Positions 27,422-35,210 of a stretch of DNA of 64,000 nt are shown piece by piece (the first letter of the stretch is position 1; every line of letters begins with the position of its first letter). A program made the position numbers and the translations under genes. The stretch is from CAJXYS01 sp913063035 (GTDB lineage: Bacteria > Pseudomonadota > Alphaproteobacteria > Rhodobacterales > Rhodobacteraceae): positions 1 through 64,000 of the forward strand of contig NZ_JBOCEG010000006.1 in NCBI RefSeq assembly GCF_050586465.1. Direction: 5' to 3'. The notes beneath the pieces were generated by a model that saw nothing but the letters and a program-made list of their open reading frames with translations, was not told the DNA's origin and ran no database searches.

Positions 27422-27687
27422 TGGGGCGTCTCCCCGTTCTTCTCGAGCTCGGAGAGCTGGCTGCGGCGGAGGGTCGGAAGATTTTCCCGTCCGAGCCGCT
27501 CCGGGGTCGCCCGCCGGCCACTGCCGGCAATGACGCTGCTCTCCTCATGGACGAGTCCCGGGCCTGGAAACCCGAAAAACTGGATGCTTTGCACGAGCCT
27601 CCGGATCTGGCGGTCATCACGGGTCAGCGTGTTGCGGGAGGATTGTTTGCGGTCGCGGAGGGCGACGCTTTCGAACCTGGTAGCCAT
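27418..27687 (-). CDS. ParB-like nuclease domain protein, short
   Basis: Protein of 89 residues matching the N-terminal ParB/sulfiredoxin fold: FESVALRDRKQSSRNTLTRD, QIRRLVQSIQFFGFPGPGLV, ESSVIAGSGRRATPERLG and NLPTLRRSQLSELE. In related phage loci this domain usually precedes a DNA methylase domain, which is absent here. The start at ATG 27687 is supported by AAGGAAA about 8 bases upstream; the stop overlaps the next start (ATGA). It is either a stand-alone domain or the stump left after loss of the methylase. Its position at the head of the DUF5681-terminase cassette is typical. Confidence 0.7.
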   Translation of the reverse strand: MATRFESVALRDRKQSSRNTLTRDDRQIRRLVQSIQFFGFPGPGLVHEESSVIAGSGRRATPERLGRENLPTLRRSQLSELEKNGETPQ

Positions 27688-28154
27688 GGGTAGTTTTCCT
27701 TCGGCCGAGCGCGCAGGGAACTGCACGCGCATGTGACGGCGACAACCGTTCAACTTCGGGTTTTAGGTTTGTCCGCAGCCGCCTTTTCCCAGGCTTGCTG
27801 CCTTGCTCCTTCCGGAGCTTGCCGCCACGGGCCCATCCAGGCTGTGGACTTGCGCAAGTGTGCACGGTGGCCATCCAGCCTGTCTCCCCGGCGCACTTGC
27901 ACATCCGGAAGACCTCCCGCAACTACATGGTGCGGAAACCTGGCATCGAACGTCAACATCTTTCTTCAGTATCCAGCGCCGAGCCTTTGGGTCGAGCGCA
28001 TGGCGCTTCGGTCGTCGCGCCTCTCGCGCCCGATGGCGCGGCAGGCGAACGGAGCTACGATGACAGTCTTGGAACGGCGTGCAGCTCATCCAAAGCCTTG
28101 GCACCAGGCCTGGGCCTTGTCGCCCGCTTGCTCTCCCGCAGCGGCCGGAGGAGC
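27688..28154. other. Intergenic region between packaging cassette and pilin-fusion gene
   Basis: There are 467 bases with no supported gene. Minus-strand frames here lack a ribosome binding site and conserved composition, and the long plus-strand frame is the shadow of the pilin-fusion gene. The missing C-terminal part of a ParB-methylase or other phage remnants would be expected here, but I could not recognise any. Confidence 0.4.
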
Positions 28155-28961
28155 CTAGGGTCCCGGCACCTCGGGCATGATGTCGACCGGCGTGACGGTC
28201 ATGTTATCGATCGACCAGCCTTCGCCCGGGTATGGGGAATCGCCGCCGCGCCCGAACCCGATCCGCGTCTCGGGCGTGGGATTGCGCACGACGACCTGCA
28301 TCCGGTAGGTGCTCTGCCGGTCGACGTTCGAGCGAAGCGCATCGCGCCCGGTCGTCGCGCCGTTCTCAGCGGTCGTGTTGGCCGTCTCGATGCGCTGCTG
28401 GATCGCGGCATCGTCGGAGATCCGTTCGTGATCCATGAACTGGTAGGCGACCCGCCCGGCTTCGTGGTCGTTGACCAGCGTCCCGTCGATCCGGCCATCG
28501 CGGATAGAGGTGGCATCGAGCATCTCGCCGTTCACGAACACCCGGAAATCGTCGTGGCGCTCCATCTTGCCGATCGCGGTCATGTCGAACTCGACGACGG
28601 CGAATTCCGTTCCCGGCTCGAAGGCGAAGGTGTTCGAGAGCACCTCTTCGCCGCTCTGGTCGTAGAACGGGCCGAGCGCGTCGGAGATGAGCGGATCCGT
28701 GTAGGAGGTGATCGCGGTGCCCCAGCTTGCGAACCCGTTCGAGAAATCGAACGCGGTCTCGCTGGAAGGTTCCGCCGGCACGACCACCTGCTCGGACATG
28801 GAGGTATCGATGTCCGTGGTCAGGCTGCCGATACCGGGCGTGACCGCGGCGAGCACGGCCATGCCAAGCCCAACCACGCTGGCCGAGAGCACCACCCAGT
28901 CGGCGGTGATCGAGCCGTCTTCGGCACGCACGAACTTGATGACCGCGGTCTTTAAACTCAA
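28155..28961 (-). CDS. Flp-type pilin fused to a beta-sandwich-like domain
   Basis: Protein of 268 residues. Residues 1-55 look like a Flp pilin: basic leader to Gly16, then SITADWVVLSASVVGLGMAV with Asp at mature position 5, where Glu is usual, and Trp instead of Tyr. The rest is a predicted extracellular beta-rich domain containing TEFAVVEFDM, DDFRVFVNGEML, TYRMQVVVRNPT and RIGFGRGGDSPYPGEGWSID. The last motif resembles the GFGS...ESWGIDN end of jelly-roll-like modules in secreted RTX-type proteins. It is homologous to the pilin at 29274-29471 through its first 55 residues. A pilus-tip or adhesive minor pilin is a plausible role. Confidence 0.72.
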   Translation of the reverse strand: MSLKTAVIKFVRAEDGSITADWVVLSASVVGLGMAVLAAVTPGIGSLTTDIDTSMSEQVVVPAEPSSETAFDFSNGFASWGTAITSYTDPLISDALGPFYDQSGEEVLSNTFAFEPGTEFAVVEFDMTAIGKMERHDDFRVFVNGEMLDATSIRDGRIDGTLVNDHEAGRVAYQFMDHERISDDAAIQQRIETANTTAENGATTGRDALRSNVDRQSTYRMQVVVRNPTPETRIGFGRGGDSPYPGEGWSIDNMTVTPVDIMPEVPGP

Positions 28962-29273
28962 TGATCTTCTCCGTTAGCGGCGAATTCATCGGTCAAGTTT
29001 GCAGAAAATTATGCGTTTTTAGTGGAACGGATGTGACGGCCTTGACGCGATCGGCCGAATGTCAGCCATTCCCTTGGGGGCGCATCGGGGGTGTGGACCG
29101 AAAGTGACCGCCTTGCCGGCCCCGGTCGGGGGCGATGGCAATGCAGGCTGCGTATGAACAGGAGGGGGCGCGTGGTGTCACGCGGGCCCCCTCCTTGGTC
29201 TACGCACGGAGGACTGGTACAAGGCCCCGCGCGCGGGCAGCGGCCCGCACACGGACAGGGTCAGGGAACGCCG
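28962..29273. other. Intergenic region with a strong hairpin
   Basis: There are 312 bases between the two minus-strand pilin genes. The notable element is the GC-rich stem at 29161-29194. No additional gene is supported. Confidence 0.5.
29161..29194 (-). terminator. Hairpin downstream of the short pilin gene
   Basis: GGAGGGGG-CGCGTG pairs with CACGCG-CCCCCTCC across a GTGT loop, with a 2-base bulge. It begins about 80 bases past the pilin stop on the minus strand. The stem is strong, but no T run follows, so intrinsic termination is uncertain; an mRNA-stabilising hairpin is an alternative. Confidence 0.45.
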
Positions 29274-29471
29274 TCAGAAGGAGTAGGCCGTCGTCCCGAA
29301 GCCCGAAAGCGCGCTGTCGATGTCGGTCGACAGGTTGCCGACGCCACCGGATACAGCGGCAAGAACGGCGATCCCGAGGCCCACGATTGCCGCGGTCAGA
29401 ACGACCCAGTCGACCGTTACGGCGCCGGACTCGTCATTGTTGAAGGTCTTGATCAACCGGATCAGTTTCAT
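29274..29471 (-). CDS. Flp-type pilin with Asp at position 5
   Basis: Small pilin of 65 residues: leader KLIRLIKTFNNDES ending at Gly16, then AVTVDWVVLTAAIVGLGIAV, with Asp (not Glu) at mature position 5 and Trp at 6, and a Gly/Ser-rich end. The ATG at 29471 follows GGAGACGAAC, a good ribosome binding site. It lies upstream of, and is clearly paralogous to, the pilin-fusion gene on the same strand. It may be the major subunit to which the fusion protein adds a functional head, if both enter one fibre. No secretion machinery is nearby. Confidence 0.75.
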   Translation of the reverse strand: MKLIRLIKTFNNDESGAVTVDWVVLTAAIVGLGIAVLAAVSGGVGNLSTDIDSALSGFGTTAYSF

Positions 29472-29756
29472 GTTCGTCTCCATTGCAGCAGGACAGGCTT
29501 TCCTGTCGGCACGGAACAAGCAATGACAGCAGTTTGTGACCGGAAAAGGGCACCAAGCGTTCTTCTTTAAGTGGAATCATGGGCAATATGGACACGGACC
29601 CCCGGCGTCGTCCTTGCCCGGGGCAGGTATGGGCCATGCCTTTTGGGAAGGGTTGCAGAATTCCCCGCGGTTCGCCTTTGCGTCCAGGGGGGCGGGAACC
29701 CGCACTTGTGGCGCCCGTGCCTTGGCGGGGACGACTCGAAGGCTCGATAACGCAGG

Positions 29757-30539
29757 TCACCGCTCCTCTGCCGCGGCAATCTCCACGATCCGCCGCTGGC
29801 TTCCCCGGGCATGGCGGGCCTGTCGCAAGCCCATCCGTATTTGCGAGACAAGCCGACGCAGGCGGTATCGGCGGCGCTGGGCGGCTGGCAGGTCCGACAT
29901 GCTCGGCCGGTCGACCTGGCCTATGGATGAGGAGACCGCGATCGGCGAGGTCATCCCGTGGCGTTCGCATTGGTCGAGCTGGATCGCCAGCGCCGGATCG
30001 GCCTGCCAGGACGTCAGCTCGTAGGCCGCGCAGATGACGGCGTCCGCGAGGCCGGGCGCGAGATCCGTTCGTGCCAGCAACTTTGCAGCGCCGGAGGGCC
30101 GCAGCACATAGGCCGCGGCGCCGGTCCGATCCTGCCAGAGCCGCCGCATCGGTGCCGCGGGGTGCGGGGAGCGGGCCATCAGCTTCTTGCGGCCGCGTTC
30201 CTCGAGCGTGACGTGCTCGGCCTCCTCCAGCGAGGCGACAGCGTCGAGAAAGCGGGGCACGCGAGGCATGAGCAAGGCATCGTCTTCCAGGACCAGGTGC
30301 GGGGCGCCGCTGTGCAGAACCTGCCGCCAGGCCGCGCGATGGGAGGCCAGCGCCGCCATCTCGGTGACGCGCATCGGGCGTTCCCACCGCGTCCAATAGG
30401 GATCGTCGGCAGGTGGCAACAGGGTCTCGGCCGTGACCGCCGGCAGGCGCTCCCAGCCGATGCTCAGTCGGTCGAGCTGCCCTGCCATGAAGTCCATGCG
30501 GGCCTGCGCATCGTCGAGATTTATGACGAGGGCCTTCAT
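29757..30539 (-). CDS. Glycosyltransferase family 25
   Basis: Protein of 260 residues. It starts KALVINLDDAQARMDFM, has TEMAALASHRAAWRQVL (59-75) and the metal-binding LEDDALL at 84-90, the standard order of GT25 (LPS galactosyltransferase-like) enzymes. A basic, Arg-rich C-terminus (about 225-250) may associate with the membrane. The ATG overlaps the stop of the preceding GT4 gene by 4 bases (ATGA), so the three genes 31591-32343, 30536-31594 and this one form a translationally coupled operon. It probably adds a hexose to a surface glycan; the substrate is unknown. Confidence 0.85.
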   Translation of the reverse strand: MKALVINLDDAQARMDFMAGQLDRLSIGWERLPAVTAETLLPPADDPYWTRWERPMRVTEMAALASHRAAWRQVLHSGAPHLVLEDDALLMPRVPRFLDAVASLEEAEHVTLEERGRKKLMARSPHPAAPMRRLWQDRTGAAAYVLRPSGAAKLLARTDLAPGLADAVICAAYELTSWQADPALAIQLDQCERHGMTSPIAVSSSIGQVDRPSMSDLPAAQRRRYRLRRLVSQIRMGLRQARHARGSQRRIVEIAAAEER

Positions 30540-31594
30540 CCCTTGCGCGCCAGCGGATCGCGCAGGTCACCGGCAAAAACCGCCAGGTAGTCGTTGACGA
30601 TCTGCTCTTCGCTGAAGAGCTCCGCGAGGCGCCGGTGACCGCCGGCGACCAGGCGCTCGGCCAGCGCGCGATCGTCGCGCAGCCGGATCAGGGCTGCCGT
30701 GAACGTATCGAGATCGTCGATATCGGTCATCAGCCCGTTCCGCTCGTCCTGCATGAACCACGACGGCCCCTCGCTCCGTGTCGAGACGACCGGGACGCCG
30801 GCCTGCCAGCCTTCGAGCACGACGTTCCCGAGTGGTTCGTGACGTGACGGCATGCCCAGGGCATCGGCGGCCGCGATATGGTGGATGGGCTCGTCGACCC
30901 AGCCGATGAAACGGGTGCGGTCGGCCACGCCCTCGGCGGCGGCCAGCTCCTCGAGCGCCGGGCGCTCTTTCCCGTCGCCGATCAGCCAGAGCCATGCCCC
31001 GGGTATCCGCGCCGTCGCGCGGATCAGCATGTCCATCCCCTTGCGCCGCACGAAGCGTCCGGCGCCACATATCAGGAAGGCGTCCTCGGGGGTGTCATGG
31101 GCTGCCCGCGCGACGGGGGCCGGCGTCACGGGCCTGGCGAAGTTCGAAATCGTCAGCATCGGTTTCGTCCAGCCCATCTCGCGGCAATGACGGCCGATGT
31201 CCGGGGTATTGCCGATCAGCGCGTCGCAGCGCTGGAAGTGGCGCAGATGACGCGGGAAGTCGCCGAGACGCGCGATCTTGACCGCGCCCTCCCAGTCGGG
31301 GATCAGCCGCGCCGCCCGCGGCATCCAGGCCATGATCCCGTCCGGTTGCCACTCCCGGCAGAGCCGCCGCACGCGCCATTCCAGAAGCGGTGCGGAGAGC
31401 GAAAGACGCCGGTAGTCATTCAGGATCACCGGGCCGAGCGCGGCGACCGCCTCCCCCCAGCTTCGGTTCGGGCGGATCACGAAACGCTGATTGACCCCGC
31501 GGCGCGCGAAGGCCGTGGCGAGGTTCACGAAGAAGCGCTCCGCGCCGCCTTCCTTGCCGAAGTGCAGGTGCAGGATCTTCGGTGCGCCGCTCAT
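30536..31594 (-). CDS. Glycosyltransferase family 4 (GT-B)
   Basis: Retaining GT-B glycosyltransferase of 352 residues. The N-terminal half begins KILHLHFGKEGGAERFFVNL, typical of GT4. The C-terminal half has LICGAGRFVRRKGMDMLIRA, a GWVDEPIHHIAAADALGMPSR segment, and EPLGNVVLEGWQAGVPVVST containing the E-x7-E nucleotide-sugar site. The start at ATG 31594 is set by the 4-base overlap with the upstream GT25 stop. The frame remains open for 66 codons further upstream but that part lies over the GT25 gene. It works within the GT25-GT4-GT25 operon. Confidence 0.9.
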   Translation of the reverse strand: MSGAPKILHLHFGKEGGAERFFVNLATAFARRGVNQRFVIRPNRSWGEAVAALGPVILNDYRRLSLSAPLLEWRVRRLCREWQPDGIMAWMPRAARLIPDWEGAVKIARLGDFPRHLRHFQRCDALIGNTPDIGRHCREMGWTKPMLTISNFARPVTPAPVARAAHDTPEDAFLICGAGRFVRRKGMDMLIRATARIPGAWLWLIGDGKERPALEELAAAEGVADRTRFIGWVDEPIHHIAAADALGMPSRHEPLGNVVLEGWQAGVPVVSTRSEGPSWFMQDERNGLMTDIDDLDTFTAALIRLRDDRALAERLVAGGHRRLAELFSEEQIVNDYLAVFAGDLRDPLARKG

Positions 31595-32343
31595 TGCCCA
31601 TGCCCCCGGGCGCGGTGCCAGTGAAGCGCCGCGCGATACCGCAGCTGGTAGCCGAGACCGCGGACGAGCCGGGCAAGCCCGCCGCCCCCGGCCGCGCGCC
31701 GGGCCGTGCCGATCGTGCCCGTCGCGGCCTGCTGGTCGCCCACCGTGATCGGCGGAGGCAGGACGAGCGCGACGCGCAGCCCGGTCTCCCAAAAGAATTT
31801 CTGATCCTCGTCGACGGGCCGGAAGAAGGGGACAGCGCGGCGCGCGAGATGCGCCGCCGCCGCCCGGGTCAAGGCATAGCCGATCATGCAGGTGGGGACG
31901 CGGTAGGGGATGACGAGGTCATGGTTCGGGCCGTGTGGGCGATGCCGCACTGTCTTCGGGGAAGCATCGAAGGAAAAGAGCTTCACCATGTCCCAGTCAC
32001 GTCCGCCATCTGCGGACAGCAGCTCCAGCACCCGGCCGAGGTCGTCCGCCGCCTCGAAATCATCCTCGAAGACGATCCCTCCGGGCGCATCGCCGGCCGC
32101 GATCCGCTCCCACGCGGCGATGTGGCTGAGATAACACCCGATCTCCGGGCGCACCAGCGGGTGGCGCGCGCGCCTGCGATTTGTCTCGGCGTCGTAGACG
32201 CGGGCGATTTCGTCCTCCGGCAACTCCCAGCCATTGACCGCCTCGATCCGCTCATGGGCGATGCCCTGCGCGGCCAACGCCGCGGCACTGTTCTGCATGC
32301 GCGCCGTGTTGGCGGCGAGGTTAATGACGTAGGAGGGCCACAT
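31591..32343 (-). CDS. Glycosyltransferase family 25
   Basis: First gene of the operon, 250 residues. SYVINLAANTARMQNSAAAL at 4-23, ERIEAVNGWELP at 31-42, EIGCYLSHIAAWERI at 67-81 and the metal-binding FEDDFEA at 92-98 mark a GT25 enzyme. The C-terminal GTARRAAGGGG region is basic and variable. It differs considerably from the second GT25 copy, so the two probably make different linkages. The start at ATG 32343 has no strong ribosome binding site. Confidence 0.88.
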   Translation of the reverse strand: MWPSYVINLAANTARMQNSAAALAAQGIAHERIEAVNGWELPEDEIARVYDAETNRRRARHPLVRPEIGCYLSHIAAWERIAAGDAPGGIVFEDDFEAADDLGRVLELLSADGGRDWDMVKLFSFDASPKTVRHRPHGPNHDLVIPYRVPTCMIGYALTRAAAAHLARRAVPFFRPVDEDQKFFWETGLRVALVLPPPITVGDQQAATGTIGTARRAAGGGGLARLVRGLGYQLRYRAALHWHRARGHGQ

Positions 32344-32490
32344 GGGGTTGCCTTGTCTGCGAGACCGGTTTGCGTGTCACGGAATATTCGTCGCCGCCTG
32401 CCGCATAAACTAGCGGGAGTGCAAGCTCAGCACCTGAACATCCAAAAAGGGAACGGAGCCTCAGCCGGTGGTATCTCTCTCGAAATCGGA

Positions 32491-33315
32491 TTAGCCGCTC
32501 ACCTTGTTGACAGCATCTGGGAGAGCTGTGTCGTGTTTTTGATATCCGGTCCGGACCATGAGGACATTCTTGAAGCGTTCTCCGGCTTTCTCATACCCTT
32601 CGCTTACCAGGTATTCGATTAGTTCGGCGATCTTTGGCGCGCCGACAATATGTGGGTGCAGTTCCACAAGGATTGCCCGAACCTTCGCGAGATCAGCGGC
32701 CGGCAGCAAATCTGTTTCGGCGCCCTCGACATCCATGACAATGATGTCCGGTTCATGACGCATAATCACGTCGTTAATCGCGTCACTCTCAACTTCGATC
32801 TCGGAAGCCTCCAGATCCCGATCGATGAGCGAGGATGAGATGATGTTTTCGTTCTTGAAGAAACGAATTGGTGTGCCATCGACGGTGACGGCTTTCATCT
32901 CCAGCCTGGGCTCGAGTCCGTTCAGCGCGTAATTTCCATGGATAATGTCCTTCAGAACTGGATTGGCTTCATAGGACAGCACCTGGCCCTCGCCCGCCAA
33001 GCGAGTACACAGCAAGCTTATGAAGCCGATGCCGGTTCCGATTTCCAGGACACGGCTATGCGGACGAACCACCTCGCGCACGAGCTCTCGCTCGCCTTGT
33101 TCGTAGGTGCCTTTGAAAAGCATGTTTCGGACGAACTCGGGCAACGTATCCGCGCGCGAGTTCAACTTGATACCGTCGAGCTCGACGACCCTCGTGCCTA
33201 TCATGCTGTGCCAGAAACGTCTGGCCGATCTGAAAGAAAGCCTAATCTTACTGCTCCTGTCTTTGCTTGCGAAGCTGTCCTGGATACCGTTAGCACTCTT
33301 TCTTAGGTGATGCAT
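32491..33315 (-). CDS. FkbM-family methyltransferase
   Basis: SAM-dependent O-methyltransferase of about 274 residues. The SAM loop SRVLEIGTGIGFISLL, VLSYEANPVL as the acidic second motif and DIIVMDVEGAETDLL are the FkbM hallmarks. ILVELHPHIVG follows. It probably methylates a sugar of the glycan made here. The ATG at 33315 is used; the frame continues to a TTG at 33336 and neither has a strong ribosome binding site. The stop of the sulfotransferase is 74 bases upstream on the same strand, suggesting co-transcription of two glycan-decorating enzymes. Confidence 0.87.
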   Translation of the reverse strand: MHHLRKSANGIQDSFASKDRSSKIRLSFRSARRFWHSMIGTRVVELDGIKLNSRADTLPEFVRNMLFKGTYEQGERELVREVVRPHSRVLEIGTGIGFISLLCTRLAGEGQVLSYEANPVLKDIIHGNYALNGLEPRLEMKAVTVDGTPIRFFKNENIISSSLIDRDLEASEIEVESDAINDVIMRHEPDIIVMDVEGAETDLLPAADLAKVRAILVELHPHIVGAPKIAELIEYLVSEGYEKAGERFKNVLMVRTGYQKHDTALPDAVNKVSG

Positions 33316-33389
33316 CACTGTAAAAAATTTTCTCAATTGCAGCCAAGCTTATAATCCTTGGGGTAATTGTGCTTCCAGAATAATACGCT

Positions 33390-34424
33390 TCAACTATTGG
33401 GCATCAAATATCCATAGGACTCTAAATGATAATCTGTCATCTCCTGAAGGCGTACATTATCCTTTGAGACATTTTCTTGAATTTGTTCTTCAATAAACTT
33501 CAGGTCCTTATGCAAAATCCTATTCTTAACCGTTCTCGGAAGGAGTTTTGAAAGAGAAATCCGCACTACCTCGCGGAGGCCGGGCACGCCAAGTGCAGCG
33601 TATGCATTTCCTGGCAGGGGCTTGCCTAGTAAATTGAGCCTACGGAAGAGCCTATGTACACAATATAAATCATACCTACCGGTGTTCAAATTAGCTTTCT
33701 CGTTCTCTATATCCATTTTCGAAATTCCCATAAATGAAAAAATTTCATTTAAAGCTGTATTTGTATTTCTGAATATATTTTCAGCTGGCATGACGAGGAC
33801 ACGGTCTTTTCCAAAGCTTTTCTTGTACCAATCCACTAAGGCAGAAAAGCAATAGTATTCGATTTGATGCTGTGAAAATTGATCTGGATTTCGCGGAATT
33901 AGAAAGTCCTCTAAGCGCGCAGTTCCAGCGTATCTGACTAAATAATCAGAATATGTCGAAAGTATCATTTTTCGCTGCTCTCTGATTATAATTAAAATCC
34001 TGGCATTGGGAAACGACTTGTGAATACGGTTGGCGATTATCGAGCCCTGTATGCCCCCACTGAAGGGATGTCCAGCCCAAGACTCGTTAGAAATCGCAAG
34101 CTTCTTACCAATTTTCTTAGAATAATTATTGCTAGAAAATTTCTTGAGATCTCTTTCCTCAGTTGCAAAGGGGCAAACTGACCAGCCGCTAGCCATTTTA
34201 TCATTAAAAATCCAACTTCCAGATTTAAAGTAATAGTTTTCCCCAGTGCCGTGATACTGAGATATGGATCTGTCGCGTATTACTTCAATTTCTGGATGAT
34301 TGCCTGAGAATAGGGCGGACTGCAAAAGAGAACTGGCCGCTTTAGCATACCCGATATGAATGAGCAAATTGTCATCAAAAATATCGCCTCTGGATCCTTC
34401 GTTGGCGGCAGTGTTCATGATCAT
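33390..34424 (-). CDS. Sulfotransferase-like protein
   Basis: Protein of 344 residues with a divergent sulfotransferase pattern: the P-loop-like LLIHIGYAKAASSLLQSALF near 20-39, and ARILIIIREQRKMILSTYSDYLV as the 3'-phosphate-binding Arg/Ser region. The loop lacks the usual PRSG/T and reads GYAKAASS, a variant seen in carbohydrate-sulfotransferase-like families. The gene is strongly AT-rich against its GC-rich surroundings, like the sulfotransferases at 245-1066 and 55131-56531. The start at ATG 34424 has an alternative two codons in. It probably sulfates the polymer, inferred from context. Confidence 0.72.
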   Translation of the reverse strand: MIMNTAANEGSRGDIFDDNLLIHIGYAKAASSLLQSALFSGNHPEIEVIRDRSISQYHGTGENYYFKSGSWIFNDKMASGWSVCPFATEERDLKKFSSNNYSKKIGKKLAISNESWAGHPFSGGIQGSIIANRIHKSFPNARILIIIREQRKMILSTYSDYLVRYAGTARLEDFLIPRNPDQFSQHQIEYYCFSALVDWYKKSFGKDRVLVMPAENIFRNTNTALNEIFSFMGISKMDIENEKANLNTGRYDLYCVHRLFRRLNLLGKPLPGNAYAALGVPGLREVVRISLSKLLPRTVKNRILHKDLKFIEEQIQENVSKDNVRLQEMTDYHLESYGYLMPNS

Positions 34425-35210
34425 ACATATTTCCAGTCGTTGACGGCCTCTACTATTAGTCTTACCCCCTCCTCTTAGTTCATGACGGGTCTCAAAGCCA
34501 CAGCCAGTCTAGGCGGCCACAAACGGAAGCATCGGCCTCATTTAGCGATGACTGTTGAAGACGGTGGTTATGTATGTCTTCACGCGAAAGAGTTCCTGTG
34601 CTCTCTTTCCGAAGAGACAATGGATTCCGGTAATCAATTAGGCTCAAAATGATCGCAAGAACGGGAAGGTTACGGCGACCGCGACGGGAGTGGGGAAGGG
34701 TTGCCAATGTCATTTGTGGCGTCAAGGCGCCTCTTTTGGCTCGTCGCTCCGACCGCAGTTGCCCACTTGATAGAATGTCTCTCCTCACACCGAAGTCGGC
34801 TTCAAGTCTACAGGGTCAAATACTTAATAACGCTCGCGCCTACCAGCCCCGAACGGGTCCCGGAACGAATCCGCAGGGGCTCAGATGCGCACAGACCGCG
34901 TAGCATGCTGGCTTCCCTCGCAGCCCCCCCGGCGGGCTTCGATGCAGGCGACGGTCACGTGTGCCTGCTCTGATGCCGGGTTGGCCTTGCGCCCGGGCGC
35001 GATATGGCCACTGTTCTGACGCCGGTTCCCGGGGCGGGGGGAGTGTCCCGAGACCATGCGCGGACCGGCAGCGGGGGCGCTTGGCGGCGCTGTCAATCGG
35101 CGGGTTTGCGCCGCCGCAGCATATTCTATTTCCGGGGGTGGACCTGTCCTGTGTCTCCGCGTTACTTAACTTCAGCTAAAGCCGTCCGTCACGAGAGGTA
35201 GGGTACTGTC
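34425..35210. other. Divergent intergenic region of about 790 bases
   Basis: The first half is moderately AT-rich, like the neighbouring sulfotransferase; the second half is GC-rich. Open frames such as 34492-34788 (minus) have no ribosome binding site or recognised domain. It may contain decayed coding DNA at the border of an inserted gene. GAGAGGTAGGG near 35195-35205 is the ribosome binding site of the next gene. Confidence 0.45.

Noticed and set aside
25591..27687. Gene transfer agent cluster
   Set aside because: Only terminase-type genes are present; portal, capsid, head-tail and tail genes expected of a GTA are missing on both sides.
27795..28955. Plus-strand open frame of 386 codons over the pilin-fusion gene
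   Set aside because: It is antisense to a gene with a pilin-type start; its long His/Arg/Asp-rich composition is the usual GC shadow.
34492..34788. Minus-strand open frame of 98 codons between sulfotransferase and WecA-type gene
   Set aside because: There is no domain, ribosome binding site or neighbour logic; it may be decayed sequence.
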